Below, one piece after another: positions 49,580 through 60,362 of a DNA stretch of 64,000 nt (position 1 is the first letter of the stretch; the number at the start of each line of letters is the position of its first letter). The stretch is from Bursaphelenchus xylophilus (lineage: Eukaryota; Nematoda; Chromadorea; Rhabditida; Aphelenchoididae). The notes beneath the pieces are model-generated. The model saw nothing but the letters and a program-made list of their open reading frames with translations. It had not been told where the DNA came from and made no database searches. Location of the stretch: assembly GCA_904066235.2 (NCBI GenBank), contig CAJFCV020000001.1, forward strand, positions 2,108,001-2,172,000, in the 5' to 3' direction. Both the position numbers and the translations under genes were made by a program.

Positions 49580-49751
49580 GTCACTTTTTTGATTTTGTAT
49601 AGTTTTTAGACATGATAATGCCGTTTTGTCGGTGGAATATTGATTTTTATGAAGGATAAGACTTTTTTTTTTGTTTATTTTAAGATTTTTGATATTGAAA
49701 AATTTTCGGTTTTTTAGGGATTTTTTGATAAAAAGCCCAGTTTTTAGGCGC

Positions 49752-50698
49752 ATGGCGAGTCCTGAAGCGATCAAGAACCAATTTGCGATATGGGAACGAC
49801 TGATGCATTCGAATGTGAAAGCGCACACCGCTTTGAGGAGTTTGAATCAATTCCCTCGAGGGCAAGAAGGCCAAAAATTGTTGGAACAGCTGGAACCCGA
49901 AGTTCGAGACAAATATATGCAGGGTAAAAGATTTTTTATATGTTTTGAAACATTGTATGACATTTAACACTCAATTTTGCACTTAATTTTTGAAATTTTT
50001 GAGTCCCACCACGAAAACTTGAAATCTTGGCATTGTGTTGCAAGTCAAATTTTGCTTTGTAAATGCCTTAAAAAGGCTTTAGAATGAGTCAAGAAGTAAT
50101 AATTCGTATTTTAGTCCGCAAAAACACCTTCAAATTGCTGGAAATTTTCCAAAACATCGAAGCGAAGCTGACGGAAAAGTCGAAAAAAGTGGAGAAGAGA
50201 GAGGAAGATGACGATGAAATCGTCAGCTCTGACTCGGAAGCTGACGCCGAAGACACGAATGAGGATTTGGATGAGGAATTGGAAGAAGAGGAGGAAGAAG
50301 AAGACAAAAAAATAGAGGAAAAGAGGTAAAAATTGAGATTTTTTCCAAATTTCCCAACTTTTTTAGCAAAAAGTCGGTAAAAATGAACAAAAGCTCCCTT
50401 GCATCGATGGAAAATGCGGTCCAAAAGCAAGCCAAGGCCTTTGCCAAGAGCCGAGATGCGGTTTTGGAGAAGTGGTTCGAGCGAACGAGGCTGGCCGTGT
50501 CGAAAAAGCACACCAGTGACAACTTTGACTCACTGGAAACGTCGGCTGTGCGACAAATTGATAAGGTAAGGGAATTTGAGAAATTTTTGGGATTTTTTGG
50601 GGGAAATTGTTGATGAAAGATGCAAGTGGGCATTTTTGAGAGGATTTTTGCGGGATTTTGAGTGATTTTTTTGCGGAAAAAATTGCATTTTTTGAGTG

Positions 50699-50736
<38 letters not shown>

Positions 50737-52695
50737 AAAAATGAATTTTTGGATTAAAATTAAGTTTTATAGGTAAAATACGAGCGGGATTTTAGCTCTA
50801 ATTTTTTAAGATTTTTTAAAAATTTCACTTTATTTTAGCTAAAAAGTTCAGAAAAAAAAAATTTTTTTCGCGATTTTTTGGCTTGAAAAGGTTGAGATCT
50901 GGCTTGAAATGCAATACAGACCGATTTTTTCGACAAAAAAAAAATAGAAAAAAGTTATAAATAAAAAAAAAAATTTTTCGATTTTTTTGACTTAAAATTT
51001 TTTTTGCTGTCAGATTATAATATAAAGTGAATTTTCAGATCCTCTCCGACCGCGCCCGACTAATTCGCCGAACCCAGTTGAAAAGAGTGAACGCTGATCG
51101 AATTGCGGGCCCCTCGGAACAGACCCATGACCCAGAAATCTTTGATGACGACGATTTTTATCAAACTTTGCTCAAAGAATTCATCGATCAGAAGTCCTCA
51201 CAGACCTTGGACCCCATCCAAATTAGTCGGTAAGAATTTTTGGAGGTTCTTTTTTGGAATTTTTTGCCTAAAGTAATATAATTTTTTTTGTATTTAAAAC
51301 AATTTTTTTGATTAATTAGTATCTAAAATTACTCGTTGTTAGATATAAAATGATTTTTGTTGTCCAATAAGGCCAGAAATTGCCAAAAAAATATTTTTTT
51401 ACTGATGTCTTGGCCTAAAATGGCGCACAGTGCAAAAAGGTGCATAAATAAGCGAAGGTAAACATTTCGAATTCCTAAATGCCCTCAGGGTATTCGCAAC
51501 ACCCTATTTTTGAGTGGAGGAGGGCCCGATCCCGTGGATTTGTTGATACGAATGTTATATGAGACGCCGATGTTATACATGAGAGATCATTTTTTATCTC
51601 AAGTTTTGGTGGGACAAACAGTTTTTGAAGATGTTTTGGGGTAAAATACGGGACATTGACGGCATATTAAATTTTTTTAAAGGCTTGAGTGAAAATTTGA
51701 AACTGAAAAATGACGGGTTTTGGAGAAAATTTTACTTGTAATAGGGGACCTGATCCAGTGGCAAAAAAACTTACCGTTTTGCATCCGGGAAGTATCAAAA
51801 ACGCAGCAAAATACCTCACTCTCCAACTAAAAAACTCCAATTTGAAAAGCGCGCCACTTCTTTTTGTGAGGAAAAGGGCGGCTCTTCAAAATGGAGTTTT
51901 TTAGTTGGAGAGGAGGTATTTTACTGCGTTTTTGATACTTCCCGGATGCAAAAAGGTATGTTTTTTGCCACTAGATCAGGTCCGCTACTGCAGGCAAATT
52001 TTTCTTCGAAACCCTTCATTTTTCAGTTTCAAATTTCTACCCAAGCCTTTAAAAAATTTACATATGCTCTCAATGTCGCGTATTTTACCCCAAGACATCT
52101 CCAAAAATTGTTTGTCCCCAAAAACTTGAGATAAAAAATGATCTCTCATGTATAACATCGGCTGATCATATAACATTCGTATCAACAAATCCACGGGACC
52201 GGGCCCACCTCCACAAAAAAATAGGGTGTTGCGAAAATATTGCTTCGTTTTTGATCTTTTCCGGATGAGAAACGGTACGTTTTTTGCCACTGGATCTGGT
52301 CCGTCACTATAATTTCGCTAATTATTAGGTAATAATTAGCGATTTTTTGATGAAAATTTGGGGTTAGAGGGGAAATACGATTTTTTCTATGCATTTATTA
52401 AAAAGATGCATGTGTTTTACACCGTATTTTACGTTTTTTTTTAATTTTGAAATTTTGAAAAAAAATTTTTTTATTTTTTTAAAATTTTTTTGCCTTCAGT
52501 CAATGGCTGGAGGTCCAAAAGCTCCGCCAACAGCGAACCAAGAAACGACAGGTGGATAAACGCGCCACCAAGGGTCGCAAAATCCGTTATGTTCCGATCC
52601 CAAAACTGTCCAATTTTGTCCCCGCCGAACCCGAAAAAGTGGAATGGACGCACGAAAAACGCAACGAACTCTTCAAATCCATTTTTAGATATTGA
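49752..52695 (+). CDS. AATF: AATF/Bfr2 family ribosome-biogenesis protein
   Basis: Five exons: 49752-49923, 50115-50325, 50367-50565, 51039-51229 and 52500-52695. They total 969 nt, 322 residues, all in phase. The ATG follows TTTTTAG by 4 nt. The N-terminal block has KNQFAIWERLMHSNVKAHTA (residues 8-27), matching the AATF leucine-zipper region (AIKNQ.AIW..L). Then come an acidic Glu/Asp run (~85-127), a block with DAVLEKWFERTRLA, the family signature EIFDDDDFYQTLLKEFI (~227-243) and the C-terminal TRAUB-type domain QWLEVQKLRQ and KRATKGRKIRY (~259-290). Homologues act in the nucleolus in early 40S subunit assembly. It is shorter than vertebrate AATF (about 560) because the N-terminal acidic extension is missing. 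Intron 4 (51230-52499) holds a palindromic element. Confidence 0.93.
50698..50735. repeat. Poly-T tract in AATF intron 3
   Basis: A run of about 38 T; its length is likely unreliable in the assembly. It lies in intron 50566-51038. Confidence 0.85.
51484..52312. mobile_element. Palindromic element F in AATF intron 4
   Basis: Inverted arms (51484-51850 and 51880-52245) are symmetrical about 51864, for example TTTGTTGATACGAATGTTAT against its complement near 52165. An extra diverged copy of an inner segment follows at 52250-52312. No clean target duplication is seen, and no coding capacity. Confidence 0.75.
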
Positions 52696-52799
52696 TTATT
52701 ATTGTTAGCATTGCGATTTTTTTGTAGTGATTTTCACATTTTTTTTTGTTGAAGTTTGAGTTTTTGTTGTTGAATTGTTGATTTTTTTTTGAAATTTGA

Positions 52800-52805
52800 A
52801 ATAAA
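52800..52805 (+). terminator. Candidate poly(A) signal of the AATF gene
   Basis: AATAAA lies 105 nt after the stop codon, a usual nematode distance. Confidence 0.65.
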
Positions 52806-52944
52806 AAAATGTTTTTTAATGTAAAATACGGAATATGTTTATCAGCGAAAAAAATAAAGCAGGCTTTTTATGACAAACTCCAACTGTTGGCTTAAAAATC
52901 TCGGTCGTTTCTGCAGAGCTAGAAGTCTCGCATATGTATGTCGG

Positions 52945-53612
52945 CAAGGAAAGTATTATACTTCTATGGGGTATGGAGTTACAGGTCGAGACATATATCA
53001 AAAAATTCGCGAAACTTTTCTGATTCAGAATATGTCAAAGTTAGCTGCCTAATTTTGTTTTGTAAGGGTGAAAAAATACTCCCAACTTTTCTCGCAACAC
53101 CCACGCAAATGCCTTATTGACCATGTTTTTACCAAATCAAAAGCTTTGTTTTGAGTTCCAATACTAATAGGCGGGCCAAAAAGTCTTGACATGTTTTCGC
53201 ACCGTGCGAGCGCATGAATTCGGTGTCGCGACGTGGTGTCGCGCGATAAAAATTTGGCGGGGTGCGAATGAAGAACGCACTGTGCGTTGTTTACCCTTTT
53301 TCAAAACAATCTTTTTGCACTGTGCGGTGTCGCATTGCACCGTGAATTTTTCTTGTCGCCTCGCGACAAATTTCATGCACGACGGCGCACTGTGCAGACA
53401 TGTCAAGACTTTTTGGCCCGCCTAGTATGAAAAACGGGCATTTGCGTGGTGTTGCGAGAAAAATTATGAGTATTGTTTCACCCTTACAAACCAAAACTAG
53501 GCAGCTAACTTTGACATATTCTGAATCAGAAAAAATTTACGATTTTTTGATGTATATCTCGACCAGTAACTCCATACCCCATAGAAGTACTTTCTTTGTA
53601 AAAAAAATGTCT
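52945..53612. mobile_element. Palindromic element G interrupted by another MITE
   Basis: Arms 52945-53113 and 53430-53612 are inverted copies sharing CTATGGGGTATGGAGTTAC and GCATTTGCGTGG blocks. The loop holds the element at 53170-53422. Confidence 0.78.
53170..53422. mobile_element. 253-bp TA-flanked MITE nested in element G
   Basis: Inverted ends GGCGGGCCAAAAAGTCTTGA and complement, with TA at 53168-53169 and 53423-53424. The interior is full of GCACNGTGC boxes. A Tc1/mariner-type target is likely. Confidence 0.85.
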
Positions 53613-53747
53613 GAATTTCTGACGATCTTCATCAAACTCTGAGCACCGCACTTTGAGCACCTTTTCCGTGAGACTATGCAAAGTTTTTACCGCGCGCATT
53701 TCAAATAATAGCCCCTTTTTGGCTCGAAAGTTAGCGAAGATCCGAGC

Positions 53748-53894
53748 ATCAGTCTGTCGGGAAAATAATGAGCACAATGTCGCTGCGCTAAATGCGTCGT
53801 TGAAATGAAAAACTTCGATTTTGCCGCGAACAATTCATTTTCTCGGCGGCGATGGGATTTTTGGGAGTGCTTATTATTTTCCCGACAGACTGAT
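53748..53894. mobile_element. TATCAGTC-type MITE
   Basis: Ends ATCAGTCTGTCGGGAAAATA and TTATTTTCCCGACAGACTGA; full interior with a small deletion. Confidence 0.88.
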
Positions 53895-54328
53895 AGTGTA
53901 AATAAAATACGGCTGATTTGCTGAATATATTTGTTTGAAATTTTAAAATTAGCGGTTTTATTTGTAAAATACGGCTACTCTTCAATTTCAACTATCTCAA
54001 AAAAAATTTACCCTCAAAAAAATCAAAAATCTCAAGCCAAAAATATGGCCTTAAAAATTATGTTTTTGCACACCGCAGTCGGCCCCACTAATTGGCTTTG
54101 CACGACAAACAATGGGCACGGTGCGAATGAAAAAGCGCACTGTGCACTTTCACCGCGCGACATAGCTTTCATCGCCCTTTTCAAAGGCTTTCATTACGCA
54201 CTTTGCGTGGTCGCTGTGGACTTTATCGGTCTGCCTTGAAAATAATGAATTATAATGAGATTTGCAGCCATCTTCAAAGGCCTTTTATTTTTTGTCGCTT
54301 TTGCTTTTTACGTTCGTCGCTCCGCATT

Positions 54329-54390
54329 TATCAGTCTGTCGGGAAAATAATGAGCGCAATGTCGCTCTCTCAAAAACCCTAAGGGCTCAA
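54329..54390. mobile_element. Truncated TATCAGTC-type MITE (left end)
   Basis: TATCAGTCTGTCGGGAAAAT and GAGCGCAATGTCGC only. It is cut off about 35 bp before the mariner element. Confidence 0.78.
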
Positions 54391-54424
54391 CCGCTCAAAT
54401 TTTCAAGGATCAACAACAGTTCTA

Positions 54425-55664
54425 TTAGGTTGTCCCACAAATAATGTCGTTTTCGAGAGGGGCAGTTTCCACAGTCTATAAAAAAGGTAAACGACTATAA
54501 AATTTCGCAATATTGCATAGTTTTGTAGTCGAGAACACAAGCTTTCGTTCGATATATTAGTTGCCATATTTGGATCAAATTAAAGTAATTTAGCCCTAAT
54601 CCAAAATTATGGGAAAAAAGTCGATTCGTGTCGCCGTGTTGTACCTGCAAAAACAGGGTATGAAAGTTACAGGAGTTACACAAAATATCAACGGCGTGTT
54701 CGGCGAGTCTGATGTGAGTCTGAACACGGTGAAACGATGGTTCAAAAAATTTCGATCTGACGGTGAGGGACTCAAAGATAAAGTCCAGCATCTGAACTTT
54801 ATGAATTTACCCTGGGGCCATTAGTTGTCAGATATCCTAGAATCAACATCCGACGCGTCTCTGACATCGTCTGGGTGTTAAAATAATCGTCGGCTAACCG
54901 TTGGAAGTCGATGGAATTCAACAAAATGCTCGGCAGCTTTTTCCCATATTAATGGACCGAACCACAGAATGGAGGTGTCACGTTTGTTGCTTTTACAATC
55001 TGAAGAGCCGGGGTTTCTCGATCGGATCGTGACCCGTGATGAAGAGCAGATCCTGCACGACAACCAGATGTGCCCAATGGAGTGTCCCGAGGGTACCAAC
55101 ACGGCACTTGGCAAAGCGACCCCCCATAAACAAGGTGATGGGCACTGCTGGATGGTGCAGCATGGGTATCTCACCATACAGCTCGTCAAAAGTTGGCCAA
55201 AATGTAAATGCCGGGTACTGCTGTATTCAGATAGACAGCTTATGGCAGAATATGCCTTTAAAAACACGCCGCGGAATTCCAAAAGTTCTAGGCGACGATG
55301 CGCAACCCCACGTTGTAAAGACGACGCTCCAGAAGTTGAGTTAATGGAGATACGGGACTCTCCTTCGTCCGGAGTACTCGCTAGGCATGTCTTAAACAGA
55401 TTGCTACCTTTCCAAGAGTCTAATGGGTTTCATCCGTGGTAGGGAATTTATCAATCAAGACCCTGTTGAATGGGCCTTCAAAAGTTTCATCGGCTCCAGA
55501 AGCCGGGGTTTCAAAGCCACTGGCAAAAAAATGCCTTCATCGCGTTGCAATAGCGTGGTATAACACATGGTGATTATTTTGATCAAAAATATCTTCGTTA
55601 TCACGGTTAATTTCTTTGTACAAAAAATCTTTTGAAAAACGACATTATTTGTGGGACAACCTAA
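54425..55664 (+). mobile_element. Decayed mariner-family transposon, 1,240 bp
   Basis: Terminal inverted repeats TTAGGTTGTCCCACAAATAA and complement are flanked by TA (54423-54424 and 55665-55666). The length is close to that of autonomous mariners (about 1.3 kb). Confidence 0.9.
54609..55555 (+). pseudogene. Mariner transposase pseudogene
   Basis: The N-terminal helix-turn-helix is clear in the first frame (54609-54824): VRVA-type start, QNINGVFGESDVSLNTVKRW and FKKFRSDGEG. Further fragments lie in other frames: LDRIVTRDEEQILHDNQ from about 55010 (catalytic-core start, where active enzymes have TGDE), a TLQKLS piece near 55327, and SRSRGFKATGKK near 55495. Several frameshifts and a probable internal deletion of the linker region make it inactive. 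The gene runs in the element's plus orientation. Confidence 0.88.
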
Positions 55665-55733
55665 TACATAGAGCAATCGTGCCAAATTTGGGGAAAATTC
55701 ATCGTTTGTGCTTTGAGAAAATCATGTTTCTTT

Positions 55734-55888
55734 CTCTGTCGGGAAAATAATGAACACAATGTCGCTGCGCCAGTCGTGTCGCTGAAGTGAAAAGCAATTT
55801 GATTTTCCCTCGACACAATTCATTTTCTCGGCGGCGATTCGATTTTCGATGCGACAGAGTGCTCATTATTTTACCGACAGACTTATAG
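55734..55888. mobile_element. TATCAGTC-type MITE
   Basis: Left end CTGTCGGGAAAATAATGA, right end TTTTACCGACAGACTTATAG; full interior. Confidence 0.85.
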
Positions 55889-55959
55889 TTTTCCTTTACG
55901 TAAACAGTATTTTCTTATAAAAAGATGACATTAAAAAAATGACGTCAAACTACAGAGCG

Positions 55960-56125
55960 TGGCTTCAGAAATTTATGATTTTTTAGGGCCGGGCCGGGTT
56001 CTGGAAATTTTGAAAACGGGCCGGGCCGGTCCTACTTTTTATCGGGTCTTGGCTTTTTGTTCTTCGGGCCTCTGGAGCAAAAAGCCAAGCCCGGCTCGAT
56101 TGTCTTGTATGGTCAATGTGGGCCG
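55960..56125. repeat. GGCCGGGC-rich repeat
   Basis: Repeated GGGCCGGGCCGG-type blocks with GGAAATTTTGAAAA between them. The same family is seen at about 21930-22230. Confidence 0.65.
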
Positions 56126-56183
56126 ATATGTTTTGTGTGAGATCGCACCGTGCAATAATGTCACGAATTTTTGGCTCGCTTAC

Positions 56184-56339
56184 TATCAGTCTGTCGGGAA
56201 AATAATGCGGATTCGTCGGGTTTGGAATTCTCATCATTGTTTTGTGACGCTGGCCGCAGTTAGAAATTTGGTGCGCGACTGAGACAAGGCAAGACATTTT
56301 GCAAAAAGACTTCAACATTATTTTCACGACAGACTGATA
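56184..56339. mobile_element. TATCAGTC-type MITE, divergent interior
   Basis: Both ends are present (TATCAGTCTGTCGGGAAAAT, right ACGACAGACTGATA), but the interior differs from the main subfamily. Confidence 0.8.
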
Positions 56340-56465
56340 TTATGCCGGCAAGTCCTGTTTAGGACATAAAATTTGCAGGGATTGACAAGGGTCCTACGTA
56401 GGGTAATGGTGCCAAATTTGGGGAAAATTCCTCGCTTCTGCTTTGAGGAAATCATGTTTCTATTG

Positions 56466-56617
56466 TATCAGTCTGTCGGGAAAATAATGAGCACAATTTC
56501 GTTGCGACGATCGCGTCACTGAAGTGAAAAGCAATTTGATTTTCACAATTCATTTTCTCGGCGGCGATGCCATTTTCTATGCGACAGAATGCTCATTATT
56601 TTCCCGACAGACTGATA
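56466..56617. mobile_element. TATCAGTC-type MITE
   Basis: Perfect ends TATCAGTCTGTCGGGAAAAT and ATTTTCCCGACAGACTGATA; standard interior. Confidence 0.9.
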
Positions 56618-57554
56618 AAAAATTGAGTTCTCGAAAGCACGTCCAACGATTACATCAATTCTTTCAAATTACATACAAAAAGGAGTGATAAGCCTCGTTA
56701 ACGTGGGTGGGTCCACGGAACACCCAAGATTTGCGGAACGAGACGGCCGAACTTTGATTGGCTTTGTTTGAATTGCGTTTTTGAAGAAGCCGGGAATTTG
56801 TAATTTAGCCAATAAATGGCATCACTGCGTACTGTAGCTTCGGGGAAGGAACGTATTTTTAGTCTTCCTTTAACTCCATTTTGCGGGGTGAAATTAGCAT
56901 TTTTTTGAGGGGGGAAGACAGTTCGGAAGTGAATATTGAACCTCGAGTGGTGCATTCCAGAACAGTTTTATCGATCAAAGAATTTTTTTATAAGATGTAC
57001 ATATAAGAGATTTTAAGCTCGCAATTTTCAGAAATTACAAGTTTGTATCGAGATTTTCCGGTCAAAAGTTAGCAAAAATGTGGCACTTTGTTTGGCAAAC
57101 TTTGGCATGAAAAAGTTCATAAGGTTCATGCCTATTTCTATTGTACATAGAGAGCAATGTTTACACAAAAAAAAAATGATTTTTTTCGCACAAAGCTGGC
57201 ACCGACAAGGCCAAAAAGTGGTTCCTCTATGAACGCATTCCGCATGAGCTCTCGTCGGCAATGATCGTTGAATATTTCGGTTGTCCTTGCAAAATAAAAG
57301 CTAAAATTTTAAATAAATGGTATAAAGGGAATGAATAGCAAATGTGCGATATTTGAAGAAAATAAAAGTGTCGAAAGTCGATTGCTTCGCTTGAAAATCT
57401 CAGAGAAAAAAATCCAATTTTTACCGACTTTCGGCCTTAAAATCTCGATGGTTTATGCAAAGCTCGGGCTAAGACTCGCCCATATGTCTTAGGAAGTACT
57501 GTTCTTTATTTGTCGCAAGTTCCATTCGTTTCAAATCCTCGTAAATTAGCATTA
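56618..57554. other. Intergenic, no gene seen
   Basis: 57010-57300 is a decayed copy of the CAGGGGAAGTACTCC family interior. The rest shows nothing recognisable. Confidence 0.4.
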
Positions 57555-57646
57555 TATCAGTCTGTCGGGAAAATAATGAGCGCAATGTCGCATCGAAAAT
57601 GGCATTGCCGCAATATTCTGTTCATTATTTTCCCCACAGGCTGATA
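57555..57646. mobile_element. TATCAGTC-type MITE, short form (92 bp)
   Basis: Both ends present with about 60 bp of interior lost. Confidence 0.85.
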
Positions 57647-58620
57647 AAAACTTTTTTTGAAAACTTCATTTTTCGTATAAAATATCCTTCAATTTTTCAA
57701 ACTTTTCAAATTTTTTACAAATTGGACCCAATGATCTCATTTTCAGTTCCTTTATTTTTCCCGCCCCAAAGAGTGCCTTATTTTTCATTTTTTTCAATTT
57801 TAAATTCTTTTCGATTACTGTACTCCCTCTTTGTACTGTCGAAACTGCTCTTTGGCACCGAATGACCCCTATTATCCGTCTCTATTTACCACCCAACTCC
57901 TTCATATTTACCACGTACCCCATTTGTCCCCGCCCTGCGAAAACTTTGGGGAGTAATTCGGACAAAGCTGCTCCGGCGCAAAATTCCCACCAACACGTCA
58001 CAGGCCCCGCCCCCCATTCCGGCCCCCACTTTTATCGGCCCTCAGGCACTTGGCTTTACATTTTGCTTCCGGCAGCGAGACGTCTCCTTGGGCCTACCGT
58101 GATTTGCGGCGAGTAATTTGATTAATGGAGGAGTGGGGTCGAGGTGGTTTTTGGGCTGTCGATTTTTTTGATGGCCTAGAAGAAGAGGGAAAGTGATTTT
58201 CTTGGAAAATTGCCAAATTTTAAATTAAGTGTGGTACACCAAGAGAAACGCTCAGATTTTGATGAAACTCGGCCGGAATTTAGGATGATTTTGCCTATGC
58301 TTTGTGAGAGATTCCTAGCCCATATTTTGCAGAAACGACCGAGATTTTTAGATCAGCAGTCGGCTAAATTTGACCTTTTTTATGCGAATTTTGACATGCA
58401 GAGTTTCGTGGATATTTCTACCGTAGACGATACAGTTCCAACAAAAAATTATCTTTTTCCTTGCGAGACTATCAAATATATGGCCAAAAATTGATTTCTC
58501 TTGTCTCTGATCACTCTCATCGCTTTGGGTACTCTCTCGGTGGCAAAGATGGCTGATTGTCTCTGCTGTCTCTGCAAAGACCGATCTACGATTTTCAGGA
58601 ATTCGTATGTGGTCTATACC
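57647..58620. other. Intergenic, no gene seen
   Basis: 57860-58110 is a C-rich, open but unsupported patch. 58228-58560 carries interior blocks of the CAGGGGAAGTACTCC family, apparently an older copy interrupted by the next MITE. Confidence 0.4.
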
Positions 58621-58774
58621 TATCAGTCTGTCGGGAAAATAACGGCGGATCGTCGCATCAAAATGTCTCGCCTCGCCGCTATCGCGCACCAAATCCCCAG
58701 CCGCGGCTTGCAGTCGCAATGATGGGCGATTCCGAGGTGCGACGATCCGCCGTTATTTTCCCGACAGACTGATA
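58621..58774. mobile_element. TATCAGTC-type MITE with extended inverted repeat
   Basis: The inverted ends extend about 35 bp (TATCAGTCTGTCGGGAAAAT then AACGGCGGATCGTCGCA), longer than in other copies. Confidence 0.88.
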
Positions 58775-59624
58775 ATATATGTGCAAAAGTTAAAGAAAAT
58801 TTGAGCGTCGCACTTGGGACCGACTGTTTTAAATAATTTTTGCCTAGGTTCTTCAAAAGTAGGGAATTTTGCTTCTGCGGATTGAGGTGTTTGGGGTGAG
58901 GGTGGAGAAAAAAGTGCGATTATTGGGAGTAAAAGGAGTTTCACATGGTATATAATCGGTTGAGAAGACAAGAATAGGGCAATGTTCTAGGTGAAAATGG
59001 CGAGTTTATGTCTTTCGCAAGAACTGGGGGAAGTGTTCGAAGTGGGCGCTCTGATTGTTTATTAATAGATTAGCGCATATGATGAGCTCAGGTAATATCA
59101 ATTTCGATACTTGTCGTGAAAGAGTACGCGAAGCGGGCAATCACATAGAAAAACACTTTATGGCCATATCTTTGTTTTTTATATCTTTATGACTTTCACA
59201 CGGAAAAAATGACTGCGTTATAAACACTACTCTACGGACGAAACATAGTAATTGTTGATATATCAAGCATTGAAAGCTTTCGCACGCGCCTTGCAGAAAT
59301 GATCGAGATTTTTAGATCGAAAGTCGGTAAAAATGAGATCCCTTTTTTTAATTTTGGTAAAAAGTGCGAAACAATCAATAATTATTTAAAAAAATTGTTT
59401 CTGCAAATAAAAGTTGCCACAACGAGTTTGTCCCATACGATTGGTTTTACGCGCCGATTTATCTGTAATATGGGCACTACATATATTGCGAGCTCGGAAG
59501 CTGATAAGTCGCCGATTGTCATTCTTCAATGTGTGTGGCATTTTTTAAATATCATAGACTATGTGTAAAAGTGTAATGTATGAGCAGCACTAATTTATCA
59601 TTCTTTTTTTATTTGATAGCCTAA
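58775..59624. other. Intergenic, no gene seen
   Basis: 59080-59350 has decayed CAGGGGAAGTACTCC-family interior. No coding evidence. Confidence 0.4.
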
Positions 59625-60362
59625 CAAGGGAAGTCACTTAAGTCACGGATCGATTTTTAAAAACGACTGTTACGGCAATATAGAGGGTGGAATGGGGATA
59701 TCGAATCTGGAAACCGCTACCTCCACCGGCCTCTGGGAGCCGAGATAATCGACCAACAAGTTTGGCCAAATTCCCTCCGAAAAGGTCTCCCTTTCGAAAG
59801 CGAAAGGAGAGCGATTCGAATGGTCCGGTGGTCTGGAAGCGCGCTTCCAGGCCTTCACCTTTTGAGGTTCGAGTCCGCATGGGTTCGAACTTGTAGATAA
59901 TTTATCAAACTCTCTGTAATCCAGCAAATTTACTGGTAAAATAAATTTTCTAGTTTTTCCATATTTTACGTCGATTTTAACTTTATAATTCAGACAGAGT
60001 GAAATTTCATCGCAAAATATGGAAAAATAGAAAATTTTATTTTACCAGTAAATTTTGTTGGGTTACAGAGAGTTTGATAAATTATCTACAAGTTCGAACC
60101 CATGCGGACTCGAACCTGAAAAGGCAAAGGCCCGGAAGCGCGCTTCCAGACCACCGGACCATTCGGTTCGTTGCCTTCCTTTTTTCGAAAAGGTAGGCTT
60201 TTCGGGGCAACTTTTTTGTGGTCAAACTTGTTGGTTGATTATCTCGGCTCCCAGAGGCCGGTGGAGGTAGCGGTTTTCAGATTCGATATCCCCATTCCAC
60301 CCTCTATATTGCCGTAACAGTCGTTTTTAAAAATCGATCCGTGACTTAAGTGACTTCCCTTG
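59625..60362. mobile_element. TAA-flanked palindromic element I with tRNA-like arms
   Basis: Inverted arms start CAAGGGAAGTCACTTAAGTC, with TAA on both sides (59622-59624 and 60363-60365), a 3-bp target that suits PIF/Harbinger. Each arm has a perfect Pol III B box (GGTTCGAGTCC at 59866-59876; complement near 60100-60117) preceded by an A-box-like TGGTCCGGTGG (59821-59831). Confidence 0.85.
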
